From Caballeronia sordidicola (GTDB lineage Bacteria > Pseudomonadota > Gammaproteobacteria > Burkholderiales > Burkholderiaceae): 64,000 nt of DNA. Each line of letters opens with the position of its first letter. Position 1 is the stretch's first letter. Below the pieces are notes generated by a model that did no database searches, was not told the DNA's origin, and saw only the letters and a list, made by a program, of their open reading frames with translations. Made by a program: the position numbers and the translations under genes. Positions 52,966 to 60,794 of this stretch are shown piece by piece. The stretch is taken from the NCBI RefSeq assembly GCF_001544455.2, contig NZ_FCOC02000011.1, positions 143,971 to 207,970 of the forward strand, written 5' to 3'.

Positions 52966-53448
52966 TTAATCGATAGTCGTCGCCTGCGGCGAATGCGCGC
53001 TTCTTAGCTGGAACTGGCCGTTGTCGTTGAAGAGCCAGTCTTCGAAGAGTTCGAGGTGTCCGTTGCCGTCGAGCAGCCGCGTGGGCGGCGCGGGCAGCGG
53101 GGACGCGCGGCGCAGCGAGGCGAGTGCGGTTGCTTCGGCTTCGTCGTCGCCATTGGTTCGATACACGGACGAATGGAGCACGCGGCCGTTGCGGTCCACG
53201 GTGTAAGCGACCACGACGAGCGAGCGGAGCATCGCTTGCGGCGTGCCTTTGAGCACCAGCGACGGATTGCGCTCGAAAATACGCTGCGCCACGCGCACCT
53301 TGTATTGATCGAGCGTCGCGCTGCTGACGGCGGCTGCGGGTTTCGGCGATTCGAGCGCGCTGGGCGGCGGGGTGATGGTGCACGCGGCGAGAAGGGCGGA
53401 CAGCGCGATGCCCGGCATGAGCTGCGTGATTTTCAGGCTGAGAGTCAT
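52966..53448 (-). CDS. Lipoprotein with TonB C-terminal-type domain
   Basis: 160 residues from the ATG at 53448 (GGAG 10 nt upstream). The lipobox ALLAAC gives lipidated Cys23. A short Pro/Ala linker leads to a domain resembling the TonB C-terminal fold: YKVRVAQRIFERNPSLVLKG, LVVVAYTVDRNGRVLHSSVYRTNGDDEAEATALASLRRASPLP (described in pieces; positions about 45-120). There is no N-terminal membrane anchor, so it is not a classical TonB energy transducer and is better regarded as a periplasmic or outer-membrane lipoprotein using that fold. Confidence 0.75.
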   Translation of the reverse strand: MTLSLKITQLMPGIALSALLAACTITPPPSALESPKPAAAVSSATLDQYKVRVAQRIFERNPSLVLKGTPQAMLRSLVVVAYTVDRNGRVLHSSVYRTNGDDEAEATALASLRRASPLPAPPTRLLDGNGHLELFEDWLFNDNGQFQLRSAHSPQATTID

Positions 53449-53568
53449 GGCGATAAAACTCCGGGGAAGTCGCTGCATCAATCTCAACCATATATAACGA
53501 TGAACGCCGGGTCCATGTCTTGCTGCCCTAATTGCATTCCCACGTTTGCACGATGCAAGGAGAGCACC

Positions 53569-53727
53569 ATGAGCCAGGATCCGTCAGACCTGAACAATCC
53601 GCAGCCTGCGGAACACAGTGACAACGAGGCGAGCAAGATGCCCGAACGCGACGACGAACATCGCAAGCAGGCGCCGAGCGACCAGCCCGGGAAGAAACCT
53701 GGGGAAGGGGAGCCCGATGTGGGGTGA
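53569..53727 (+). CDS. 52-residue hydrophilic, probably disordered protein
   Basis: Begins MSQDPSDLNNPQPAEHSDNE and ends GKKPGEGEPDVG. There are no hydrophobic segments and it is rich in Asp, Glu, Pro, Lys and Gln. AAGGAG (53557-53562) is an excellent ribosome-binding site 6 nt before the ATG, and a rho-independent terminator follows within 35 nt of the stop, which together support a real monocistronic gene. Similar acidic, proline-rich small proteins occur in Burkholderiaceae; I know no function. Confidence 0.7.
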   Translation: MSQDPSDLNNPQPAEHSDNEASKMPERDDEHRKQAPSDQPGKKPGEGEPDVG

Positions 53728-53754
53728 GGGGTTTGGTGGTTGCGTTTGGTGTCA

Positions 53755-53790
53755 GGAGACCCGTATCGGTATGGATGCGGGTTTTTTCAT
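53755..53790 (+). terminator. Terminator after the 52-residue protein gene
   Basis: Stem ACCCG-T-ATC (53759-53767) / GAT-G-CGGGT (53774-53782), loop GGTATG, then six T residues (53782-53787). Confidence 0.8.
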
Positions 53791-53900
53791 TGCGGGAAGC
53801 ATTGTTGCGGCATCGGGGAGATAGATTGGAAGATCGGCCGAAGAGGGTAGAACACGGTGGTGGGATTAATAAACCGTAGCCAGTAGGATACACTTAGGCC

Positions 53901-54196
53901 ATGATTGAACTGCGGCAGACCCCGAGATTTGCACAATGGATCGATGGTCTACGCGATCTTCGAGCACGTGCGCGAATCCAGATCAGATTCGCCGTCTTGC
54001 TGGCGGGAACCTCGGTGATGTGAAGCCGGTCGGCGGCGGTGTCTCTGAGCTGCGAGTCGATGTTGGCCCTGGCTATCGTGTGTACTACGTGCAACGTCGC
54101 GGTGCTTTTATCCTGCTGCTATGCGGCGGCGATAAAAGCACACAACCCAACGACATCGCGCAGGCGCTTCACATGGCTCGCGAACTGGAGGATTGA
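53901..54196 (+). pseudogene. Frameshifted RelE/HigB-type toxin of a type II toxin-antitoxin system
   Basis: The start MIELRQTPRFAQWIDGLRDL...RARARIQIR is in the frame of ATG 53901 and ends at TGA 54021. The rest of the domain, RRLAGGNLGDVKPVGGGVSE, VDVGPGYRVYYVQRRG, LLLCGGDKSTQPNDIAQAL, is in another frame (+2), ending at 54196. Joining the two near 53987 by adding one base restores an uninterrupted toxin of about 99 residues, the normal family length. So one base is missing relative to the family, in AGATT for expected AGA-ATT. Either a real inactivating mutation or a sequencing error; no slippery site suggests programmed frameshifting. An intact antitoxin follows 3 nt later. Confidence 0.8.
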
Positions 54197-54199
54197 ATC

Positions 54200-54490
54200 A
54201 TGCCCACTAAAACTATTCCCTACGATGTGGCTGAACACCTGCGCACGGAAGAGGAAATGCTTCTTTACATCGAAGCCGCTTTTGAAGAGGCTGGCGACGA
54301 TGCCAGCTTTATCGCCAAAGCCCTTGGGGACGTTGCCCGTGCGCGCGGTATGACGCAGGTTGCCCGTGATGCGGGTTTGTCTCGCGAAAGCCTGTACAAG
54401 GCGCTTTCCGGTGACCGCAGTCCGGATTTTTCGACGTTGCTCAAGGTTATGCGCGCCCTCGGTATCCGGCTGCACCCAGAAGCTGCCTGA
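54200..54490 (+). CDS. HigA-family antitoxin (XRE-type addiction module antidote)
   Basis: 96 residues, MPTKTIPYDVAEHLRTEEEM at the start. The C-terminal half is a lambda-repressor-like HTH: ALGDVARARGMTQVARDAGLSRESLYKALSGDRSPDFSTLLKVMRALG. This is the putative addiction-module antidote family that pairs with the toxin type encoded upstream. GGAG (54187-54190) lies 9 nt before the ATG. It appears intact although the toxin frame is broken; it would still repress its own promoter, presumably in 53830-53900. A tRNA-Ser gene lies 14 nt beyond it on the other strand. Confidence 0.88.
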   Translation: MPTKTIPYDVAEHLRTEEEMLLYIEAAFEEAGDDASFIAKALGDVARARGMTQVARDAGLSRESLYKALSGDRSPDFSTLLKVMRALGIRLHPEAA

Positions 54491-54504
54491 TCGCGAAAGC
54501 GTTC

Positions 54505-54594
54505 TGGCGGAAGCGGTGAGATTCGAACTCACGGACGAGTCACCCCGTCGCTAGTTTTCAAGACTAGTGCCTTAAACCGCTCGGCCACGCTTCC
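54505..54594 (-). tRNA. tRNA-Ser (anticodon UGA)
   Basis: 90 nt including encoded CCA. Acceptor stem GGAAGCG / CGCTTCC. Anticodon loop CTTGAAA with anticodon UGA. A long variable arm and the T-loop GTTCGAATC are present. Minus strand, next to the toxin-antitoxin remnant. Confidence 0.96.
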
Positions 54595-54713
54595 ACGTTT
54601 CACACTCAGCAACTGCACGACTACTGGAACAGCGCGCTTGAAACGGCGCACCTTTCCGGCAAGGCGCGTATTGTAGCGCAACTTCGCCGCCGGTTTAAGC
54701 CTTCGAAAGCGCG

Positions 54714-55943
54714 TCATCCTTCCAGCGATTTGGTCGCACGCAAACCGGGAAACAAGCGCATCCAGAGCAGCGCCACAACAATCGTTCCCGCTCCGCCAAT
54801 CAACACCGCCGGCACCGCGCCAAACAGGCCCGCAGTCATCCCCGACTCGAATTCGCCCAGTTGATTCGATGTCCCGATAAACAGCGAGTTGATCGCGTTG
54901 ACGCGTCCACGCATGTCATCGGGTGTTTGCAGTTGAACGAGCGAGTTGCGCACCACCACGCTGATCACATCCGACGCGCCCAGCGCGCCAAGCGCCAACG
55001 CGGATATGACAATGTTGCGCGATAACCCGAACACGATCGTCGCAATGCCGAACGCGATCACGCCGCCAAACAGCGCTGTCCCCGCGCGCTGCCGCAACGG
55101 AAAATGAGCCAGATAAACCGATCCGGCCAGCGCGCCGACCGCGGGCGCCGCGCGCAGGATCCCGAGCGCCCAGGGCCCGGCATGCAGAATGTCGCGCGCG
55201 AACACCGGCAGCAAAGCCGTCGCGCCGCCCAGCAGCACCGCGAACAGATCCAGCGACAATGCGCCCAGAATCACGGGCTTGCGTCGAATGAAAGCAATGC
55301 CCGAGAACAGCGATTCGAACGAAACCGGCGTACGCATGCGCACGGCCTGCTCGATTTTTATCGATGAAACCAGCAGCGCCGCCGCAACGAACGCCACCGA
55401 TACCGCCCCGTACACCACGAGCGCGCCGAGCCCGTAGAGCAGCCCGCCCATTGCGGGGCCGAGAATCTGCGCGGTCTGGTTCGCGGACGTGGACCACGCG
55501 GTCGCGTACTGCAACTGCGCGCGCGGGATCAGGTTGGGCAGGAGCGCGGACATGGATGGCGATTCGAACGCCCGCGCCGATCCCGCAACGGCGGCGATCA
55601 CATAGATCAGCTCTTGACTGGTTATTCCGCGCCATGTCGCAATGCACAAGGTCAACGCCGCCACGCCCTGAATTGCCTGGCAAACGAACGCAATCACGCG
55701 CCGGTCGTAACGGTCGGCCACGTGGCCGACCACGAGCGTAAGCAGGAACATGGGCAGGAACTGGGCGAGGCCAACGAGCCCGAGCGCGAACGCGCTATGC
55801 GTGATCGAATAAATCTGCCAGCCGATGGCGACCGACATCATCTGGAACGCCACCGACGACATCACCCGAGCGCTCCAGAAGAGCGCAAAGGGCCGGTGGC
55901 GCATGACCGACCCGGGCGGCAACGCAGGTGAAGAGGCGCTCAA
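54714..55943 (-). CDS. MFS transporter, EntS/enterobactin-exporter-like
   Basis: 409 residues, about twelve membrane helices. The segments RPFALFWSARVMSSVAFQMMSVAIGWQIYSI and FLLTLVVGHVADRYDRRVIAFVCQ match the MFS_3 (EntS-like) group; its substrate is unknown and no siderophore genes are near. The reading frame begins with TTG 55943 directly after the hemW stop, with AAGGA about 10 nt upstream; ATG 55904 is an alternative. Last gene of the rph-rdgB-hemW-MFS run, so probably translated from the same transcript. Confidence 0.86.
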   Translation of the reverse strand: MSASSPALPPGSVMRHRPFALFWSARVMSSVAFQMMSVAIGWQIYSITHSAFALGLVGLAQFLPMFLLTLVVGHVADRYDRRVIAFVCQAIQGVAALTLCIATWRGITSQELIYVIAAVAGSARAFESPSMSALLPNLIPRAQLQYATAWSTSANQTAQILGPAMGGLLYGLGALVVYGAVSVAFVAAALLVSSIKIEQAVRMRTPVSFESLFSGIAFIRRKPVILGALSLDLFAVLLGGATALLPVFARDILHAGPWALGILRAAPAVGALAGSVYLAHFPLRQRAGTALFGGVIAFGIATIVFGLSRNIVISALALGALGASDVISVVVRNSLVQLQTPDDMRGRVNAINSLFIGTSNQLGEFESGMTAGLFGAVPAVLIGGAGTIVVALLWMRLFPGLRATKSLEG

Positions 55944-57182
55944 TTAACGGTTGTCCTTGATCGTTTTCGAGTCGGGATTCTTGAGGAACAGCGCCTGCAG
56001 ATCGTTGAGAAAATCCTGGCCGCGCTGCGTGGGCGCAATGGTTTCAACATCGCGCGTGATCAGGCCGCGCTTTTCGGCTTCGACCAACGCGGATTCGATC
56101 GCGGACATGGCCAGACCCGTTCGTTCGTTGAACGAATGCACCGGAAAACCTTCGACGAGGCGCAACGTGTTGAGCATGAATTCGAAAGGCAGGTCGCGCG
56201 GACCCACTTCATGTTCTTCCTGGACCGCCGCACCCGCGAGCGCTTCGTCCATGTACGTGCCGGGATGTTTGTATCGAACCTGACGCACGATTTTTTGCGG
56301 AAAAGACAGCTTGGTATGCGCGCCCGCACCAATGCCGAGATAGTCGCCAAAGCGCCAGTAATTCAGGTTGTGCCGGCTCTTCCTGTTCGGCTTCGCGTAG
56401 GCCGACACTTCATAGCGCTCGTAACCCGCCGAAGCGGTACGCTCGTGAATCCAGTCCTGCATGTCGGCCGAGGCGTCGTCGTCGGGAACCGGCGGCGGGT
56501 ACTTCGCGAACATCGTGTTCGGCTCGAGCGTCAGGTGATAAAGCGACAAATGCGGCGGCGCGAAACCGATCGCGGTGTCTATATCGGCGCGGCATTCGTC
56601 CAGCGTCTGCTCGGGCAGCGCGAACATCAGGTCGAGATTGAAGTTATCGAAGTTTTTCGCGGCGATTTCCACGGCCTCGCGCGCTTGCGTTGCATCGTGA
56701 ATCCGGCCGAGTGCTTTCAAATGCCGCTCGTTAAAGCTCTGGATTCCTATCGATAAACGGTTTACCCCGCTCGCCCTGAACTGCGCGAACTTCGCGGCTT
56801 CGAACGTGCCGGGATTCGCTTCCAGGGTGATCTCGGCGTCGGCGTCCAGCGGCAGCAACGCGCGGGCATCGGAGAGAAGGCGGTCGAGTCCCTTCGCCGA
56901 GAGCAAACTGGGCGTGCCTCCGCCAATAAAAATGGAATGAACCTGACGGCCCCAGACCATTGGCAACGCGTGTTCGAGGTCGGCGCGCAACGCATCGAGA
57001 TACCGGTCTTCAGGGAACGTCTGGCCTTTCCACTCGTGCGAATTGAAATCGCAATACGGGCACTTCTTCACGCACCACGGGAAATGCACATAAAGCGATA
57101 ACGGCGGCAGCGACGTCAGGCGGATACTGCCCGGCGACGTGAACGCCTTCACGACGTTGATCGTTTGAGGACCCGGATTCAC
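55944..57182 (-). CDS. hemW: Radical SAM protein HemW (coproporphyrinogen-III-oxidase-like)
   Basis: 412 residues. The radical-SAM cluster motif CVKKCPYCDF has Cys37, Cys41 and Cys44, followed by FIGGGTPSLLSAKGLDRLL and RLSIGIQSFNERHLKALGR. The C-terminal HemN-type domain is present (YEVSAYAKPNRKSRHNLNYW). HemW binds and delivers heme rather than oxidising coproporphyrinogen; it is often annotated as HemN. It lacks the extra N-terminal region of true HemN. It starts at GTG 57182, overlapping the rdgB stop by 4 nt (GTGA), so translation is coupled. Confidence 0.94.
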   Translation of the reverse strand: MNPGPQTINVVKAFTSPGSIRLTSLPPLSLYVHFPWCVKKCPYCDFNSHEWKGQTFPEDRYLDALRADLEHALPMVWGRQVHSIFIGGGTPSLLSAKGLDRLLSDARALLPLDADAEITLEANPGTFEAAKFAQFRASGVNRLSIGIQSFNERHLKALGRIHDATQAREAVEIAAKNFDNFNLDLMFALPEQTLDECRADIDTAIGFAPPHLSLYHLTLEPNTMFAKYPPPVPDDDASADMQDWIHERTASAGYERYEVSAYAKPNRKSRHNLNYWRFGDYLGIGAGAHTKLSFPQKIVRQVRYKHPGTYMDEALAGAAVQEEHEVGPRDLPFEFMLNTLRLVEGFPVHSFNERTGLAMSAIESALVEAEKRGLITRDVETIAPTQRGQDFLNDLQALFLKNPDSKTIKDNR

Positions 57183-57796
57183 GAGACGTCCTTCAGCCGT
57201 TCCAGCAAATGCCGAAGCGCGATTGCGCGATGGCTGTTGGCGTTCTTGATGGCGGGATCGAGTTCTGCGGCGGTTTTTCCAAGCGATGGCACGAAGAAAT
57301 GCGCATCGTAGCCAAAACCATTTGCACCGCGCGGAGCATCCAACACTTCGCCGTGCCAGCGGCCCTCTGCAATCAGCGGCTCGGGATCGTCGGCATGACG
57401 AACGAGCACGAGCACGGAGAAGAAATACGCGCGGCGGTCCGTTTCATTCGCGAGGTCGGCAACGAGCCGCGCGTTGTTCGCGGCATCGCTTTTTTCGCCG
57501 CCGTTCTGCAACTGCGCATAGCGTGCGGAATAGACGCCGGGCGCGCCGCGCAATGCGTGAACGCACAGGCCGGAGTCGTCGGCGAGCGCGGGAAGTCCGG
57601 TTGCCTTCGACGCATGCCGCGCCTTCGCCAGCGCATTTTCCACGAACGTCACGTGTGGTTCCTCGGCTTCCGGCACGCCGAGTTCGCCTTGTGTCACCAG
57701 GGCGATGCCCGCCGCGCTCAACAGCGCCGCAAACTCACGCAACTTGCCCGCGTTGTTCGACGCAAGCACGACGCGTTTCAACGCAATATCAGACAC
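57179..57796 (-). CDS. rdgB: XTP/dITP diphosphatase (RdgB/HAM1 family)
   Basis: Cleans the nucleotide pool by hydrolysing ITP, dITP and XTP to monophosphates. 205 residues from GTG 57796. [14 protein letters not shown] begins the substrate-binding region, and [24 protein letters not shown] is the catalytic block. [23 protein letters not shown] is the C-terminal signature. It overlaps the end of rph by 8 nt and hemW by 4 nt. Confidence 0.96.
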   Translation of the reverse strand: MSDIALKRVVLASNNAGKLREFAALLSAAGIALVTQGELGVPEAEEPHVTFVENALAKARHASKATGLPALADDSGLCVHALRGAPGVYSARYAQLQNGGEKSDAANNARLVADLANETDRRAYFFSVLVLVRHADDPEPLIAEGRWHGEVLDAPRGANGFGYDAHFFVPSLGKTAAELDPAIKNANSHRAIALRHLLERLKDVS

Positions 57797-58550
57797 TGAG
57801 CAACTCCAGCGCGACCTTCTGCTTCGCTATCAATGTTTCTATGCCGCTTTGCGCCAGATCCAGCAGAGCGTTCATTTCGGCGCGCGTGAAAGGCACGCCT
57901 TCCGCCGTTCCCTGCACTTCGACAAAACCGCCAGCGCCCGTCATCACGACGTTCATGTCGGTATCGCATTGCGAATCTTCGTCGTAGTCGAGATCGAGCA
58001 CCGGCTGGCCGTTGTACACGCCCACGGAAATCGCCGCGACAAATTCGTTGATCGGCGATTCCGCGATTTTTCCGGCGGTGATGAGCTTTGTGACGGCATC
58101 GTGGGCCGCGACGAATGCGCCTGTGATGCTCGCGGTGCGCGTGCCGCCATCGGCCTGGATCACGTCGCAATCGATATGCAGCGTGCGCGCACCGAGTTTG
58201 TTCAGGTCGAACACGGAACGCAGCGCGCGCCCGATCAGGCGCTGGATTTCCTGCGTGCGTCCGGTCTGTTTGCCGCGCGCCGCTTCGCGGTCGTTGCGGG
58301 TGTTTGTCGCGCGCGGCAGCATGCCGTATTCCGCGGTGAGCCAGCCTTGATCGCGGCCGCGCAGGAATTCGGGCACGCGCTCCGAAATGCTCGCGGTGCA
58401 GATCACTTTGGTGTCGCCGAATTCGACGAGGACCGAACCTTCCGCGTGCTTCGTGTAATGACGCGTGATGCGCACGTCGCGCAACTGGTTCGCGCGACGG
58501 CCGCTGGGGCGTGAAGACGGGGCGGGCGAGGTCAGCGGGGAATCTGTCAT
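57789..58550 (-). CDS. rph: Ribonuclease PH
   Basis: 3'-5' phosphorolytic exoribonuclease that trims tRNA 3' ends. 253 residues from ATG 58550. The blocks [56 protein letters not shown] and [19 protein letters not shown] are typical. The first 20 residues are a Ser/Pro-rich extension ([20 protein letters not shown]), slightly longer than in E. coli. No clear ribosome-binding site. First gene of rph-rdgB-hemW-MFS, divergent from yicC as in other proteobacteria. Confidence 0.96.
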   Translation of the reverse strand: MTDSPLTSPAPSSRPSGRRANQLRDVRITRHYTKHAEGSVLVEFGDTKVICTASISERVPEFLRGRDQGWLTAEYGMLPRATNTRNDREAARGKQTGRTQEIQRLIGRALRSVFDLNKLGARTLHIDCDVIQADGGTRTASITGAFVAAHDAVTKLITAGKIAESPINEFVAAISVGVYNGQPVLDLDYDEDSQCDTDMNVVMTGAGGFVEVQGTAEGVPFTRAEMNALLDLAQSGIETLIAKQKVALELLSV

Positions 58551-58834
58551 GGAGGCGATCAGGTGAAAAAGCGGTGAAGGGGGCCGGACGCTGGCCAGAG
58601 CACAAATTTTATCCGCAATCGGCATGAACGGCTGACTGGCGCGTTCGCCGCCAGCGCGCCAAGCTCCGCGTTTCCCGGGCGATACCGGCAAAAATGGGAT
58701 AATGCCAGCTTCCTCGCCCGGCCAACATTGCATGCCATTCGCGCAGCTTCACGCCGGGCGTACTGAAGTGAACTGGCCGGGCGGTGCACGCGGTAAATGC
58801 ATGCGCGCATATGGCCTTCAAAACGGACGCGATA

Positions 58835-59779
58835 ATGATCTACAGCATGACAGGCTACGCCAGCGCCACGCGCGAGGTAGCGTCGGACGGCGCGGGCGCA
58901 AATGGTTCGGGCGTGGGGGTATCGGTGGAATTGCGCACGGTGAATTCGCGCTTTCTCGACATGAACTTCCGCATGCCGGAAGACGTTCGCTCATGTGAAC
59001 CGCAATTGCGCGAAATGCTGATGAACAAGCTCTCGCGCGGCAAAGTCGATATTCGTATCAACCTGAATCGCGCCGAGCAGACGACCATTTCAGGCGTGCT
59101 CAATCGCGATGCCCTGTCGCAACTCGCCGCGCTGGAGCGTTCGGTGCTCGACGTTTTCCCCGATTCCGAACGCATGCGCACCGGCGAAATCCTGCGCTGG
59201 CCGGGCATTTTGTCGGAGAGCGGGGTATCGGCGGAAACGTTGCGCGACGCCGTGCTGGCGTGCGGCAAGCAGGCCATTGCGGAACTCATCGACGTGCGCG
59301 CCCGCGAAGGCGCCGCGCTTGGCGCCGTCCTGATCGCGAACGTGACGGAGATGGAGGCCATCGTCGCGCGCATCACGCCGCTCGTGCCCGAATTGATCAC
59401 GAAGCATCAGCAGAAGATCGTGGAGCGCCTGCAGATTGCGCTTGGGATTGCCGCGCCAGAAAACACCACGGGCACGACGCAAAGCAGCATTCCACGCGAG
59501 GAAGTCGCTGAACGGATTCGCCAGGAAGTGACCATGTACGGCATCCGTATTGACATCAACGAGGAATTGCAGCGCCTCACCGCGCATCTGACGGAAACCC
59601 GTCATGTGCTGCAAAAGGGCGGTAAGGTCGGCAAGCGGCTCGACTTCATGATGCAGGAACTCAATCGCGAAGCGAACACGCTCGGCTCGAAAGCGGCCGC
59701 AAAAGAACTCGCGGATGCATCGATGACGCTCAAACTGCTCATCGAACAGATGCGCGAGCAAGTGCAGAACCTGGAGTGA
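58835..59779 (+). CDS. yicC: YicC-family endoribonuclease
   Basis: 314 residues from the ATG at 58835 ([19 protein letters not shown]). The N-terminal YicC_N domain contains [22 protein letters not shown] and [14 protein letters not shown]. The C-terminal DUF1732 domain includes [27 protein letters not shown] and [22 protein letters not shown]. Family members are RNA endonucleases. Divergent from rph, and only 7 nt before gmk, so probably yicC-gmk-rpoZ-spoT is one unit. Confidence 0.93.
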   Translation: MIYSMTGYASATREVASDGAGANGSGVGVSVELRTVNSRFLDMNFRMPEDVRSCEPQLREMLMNKLSRGKVDIRINLNRAEQTTISGVLNRDALSQLAALERSVLDVFPDSERMRTGEILRWPGILSESGVSAETLRDAVLACGKQAIAELIDVRAREGAALGAVLIANVTEMEAIVARITPLVPELITKHQQKIVERLQIALGIAAPENTTGTTQSSIPREEVAERIRQEVTMYGIRIDINEELQRLTAHLTETRHVLQKGGKVGKRLDFMMQELNREANTLGSKAAAKELADASMTLKLLIEQMREQVQNLE

Positions 59780-59786
59780 AGGCGCA

Positions 59787-60452
59787 ATGAACGACGCTCA
59801 ACGCAACACTTACGCCGGCGTGTACCCTGGCAACCTGTTCATGGTCGTGGCGCCTTCGGGCGCGGGCAAGTCCACGCTGGTGAACGCACTGCTCGCGCAA
59901 GATGCGGCCATCCGACTGTCCGTGTCGTACACCACGCGCGAGCCGCGTCCGGGCGAGCAAGACGGCGTGCAATACCATTTTGCTTCCGTCGATGATTTCA
60001 TGGCGCGTCACAACGCCGGCGAATTCCTCGAAAGCGCCGAAGTGCACGGCAATTACTACGCGACCTCGCGCGTATGGATTGAAGAACAGATGAAAAGCGG
60101 CCATGACGTGCTGCTCGAAATCGACTGGCAAGGCGCGCAGCAGGTCAAGAAACGCTTTCGCAATGCGGTGGAGATTTTCATTCTGCCGCCGTCGCTTGAT
60201 GCGCTGGAAGAGCGTCTGAAAAAGCGCGGGCAGGATGCGCCGAACGTGATCGTGCGCCGTTTGCTCGCTGCCGGCAGCGAGATGGCGCACGCGCCGGAGG
60301 CCGAATATGTGCTGATCAACGAGAACTTCGAGCAGGCGCTGACGGAATTGCGCTGTCTCGTTGCCGCGACACGCCTGCGGTTTGGTTCGCAATATGCACG
60401 CCATACGCAGCTGTTCGTCGAGTTGGGCATACACTCGCCGCACGCCGAGTGA
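59787..60452 (+). CDS. gmk: Guanylate kinase
   Basis: Phosphorylates GMP to GDP with ATP. 221 residues. The P-loop is [15 protein letters not shown] (about 22-36), followed by [19 protein letters not shown] (GMP-binding) and [31 protein letters not shown]. The length and order are typical. First of the gmk-rpoZ-spoT block that links GTP supply with alarmone metabolism. Confidence 0.97.
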   Translation: MNDAQRNTYAGVYPGNLFMVVAPSGAGKSTLVNALLAQDAAIRLSVSYTTREPRPGEQDGVQYHFASVDDFMARHNAGEFLESAEVHGNYYATSRVWIEEQMKSGHDVLLEIDWQGAQQVKKRFRNAVEIFILPPSLDALEERLKKRGQDAPNVIVRRLLAAGSEMAHAPEAEYVLINENFEQALTELRCLVAATRLRFGSQYARHTQLFVELGIHSPHAE

Positions 60453-60508
60453 GCGGGCTTTCCGGTCACATAAGGTAGAATGAAGAACATATCGAGAAGG
60501 AATCAACC

Positions 60509-60712
60509 ATGGCCCGCATCACTGTCGAAGACTGTCTGAAAATGATCCCCAATCGCTTCGAGCTCGCGCTCGCGGCAACGTACCGTGCGCGTCAACTCGC
60601 TCAAGGCCACACGCCGAAGATCGAAAGCCGCGACAAGCCGACTGTTGTAGCGCTGCGTGAAATCGCGGCGGGTCAGGTCGGTGTGGAAATGCTCAAGAAG
60701 GTTCCGGTCTAG
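60509..60712 (+). CDS. rpoZ: RNA polymerase omega subunit
   Basis: 67 residues, the normal length. [20 protein letters not shown] and [20 protein letters not shown] are the family signature. It stabilises the beta' subunit and contributes to the ppGpp-binding site. GAAGGA lies upstream of the ATG at 60509, in the conserved gmk-rpoZ-spoT order. Confidence 0.98.
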   Translation: MARITVEDCLKMIPNRFELALAATYRARQLAQGHTPKIESRDKPTVVALREIAAGQVGVEMLKKVPV

Positions 60713-60794
60713 GTTTTGATCCGGTTACCGGCCAGGGCAATTTTCGAATCAATGCGCATCTTTGTTAAAGCGACAGCTAACCACGGAGGCGACC

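Noticed and set aside
53981..53993. Programmed ribosomal frameshift in the toxin gene
   Set aside because: No slippery heptamer or downstream pseudoknot is visible at the junction; a one-base loss is simpler.
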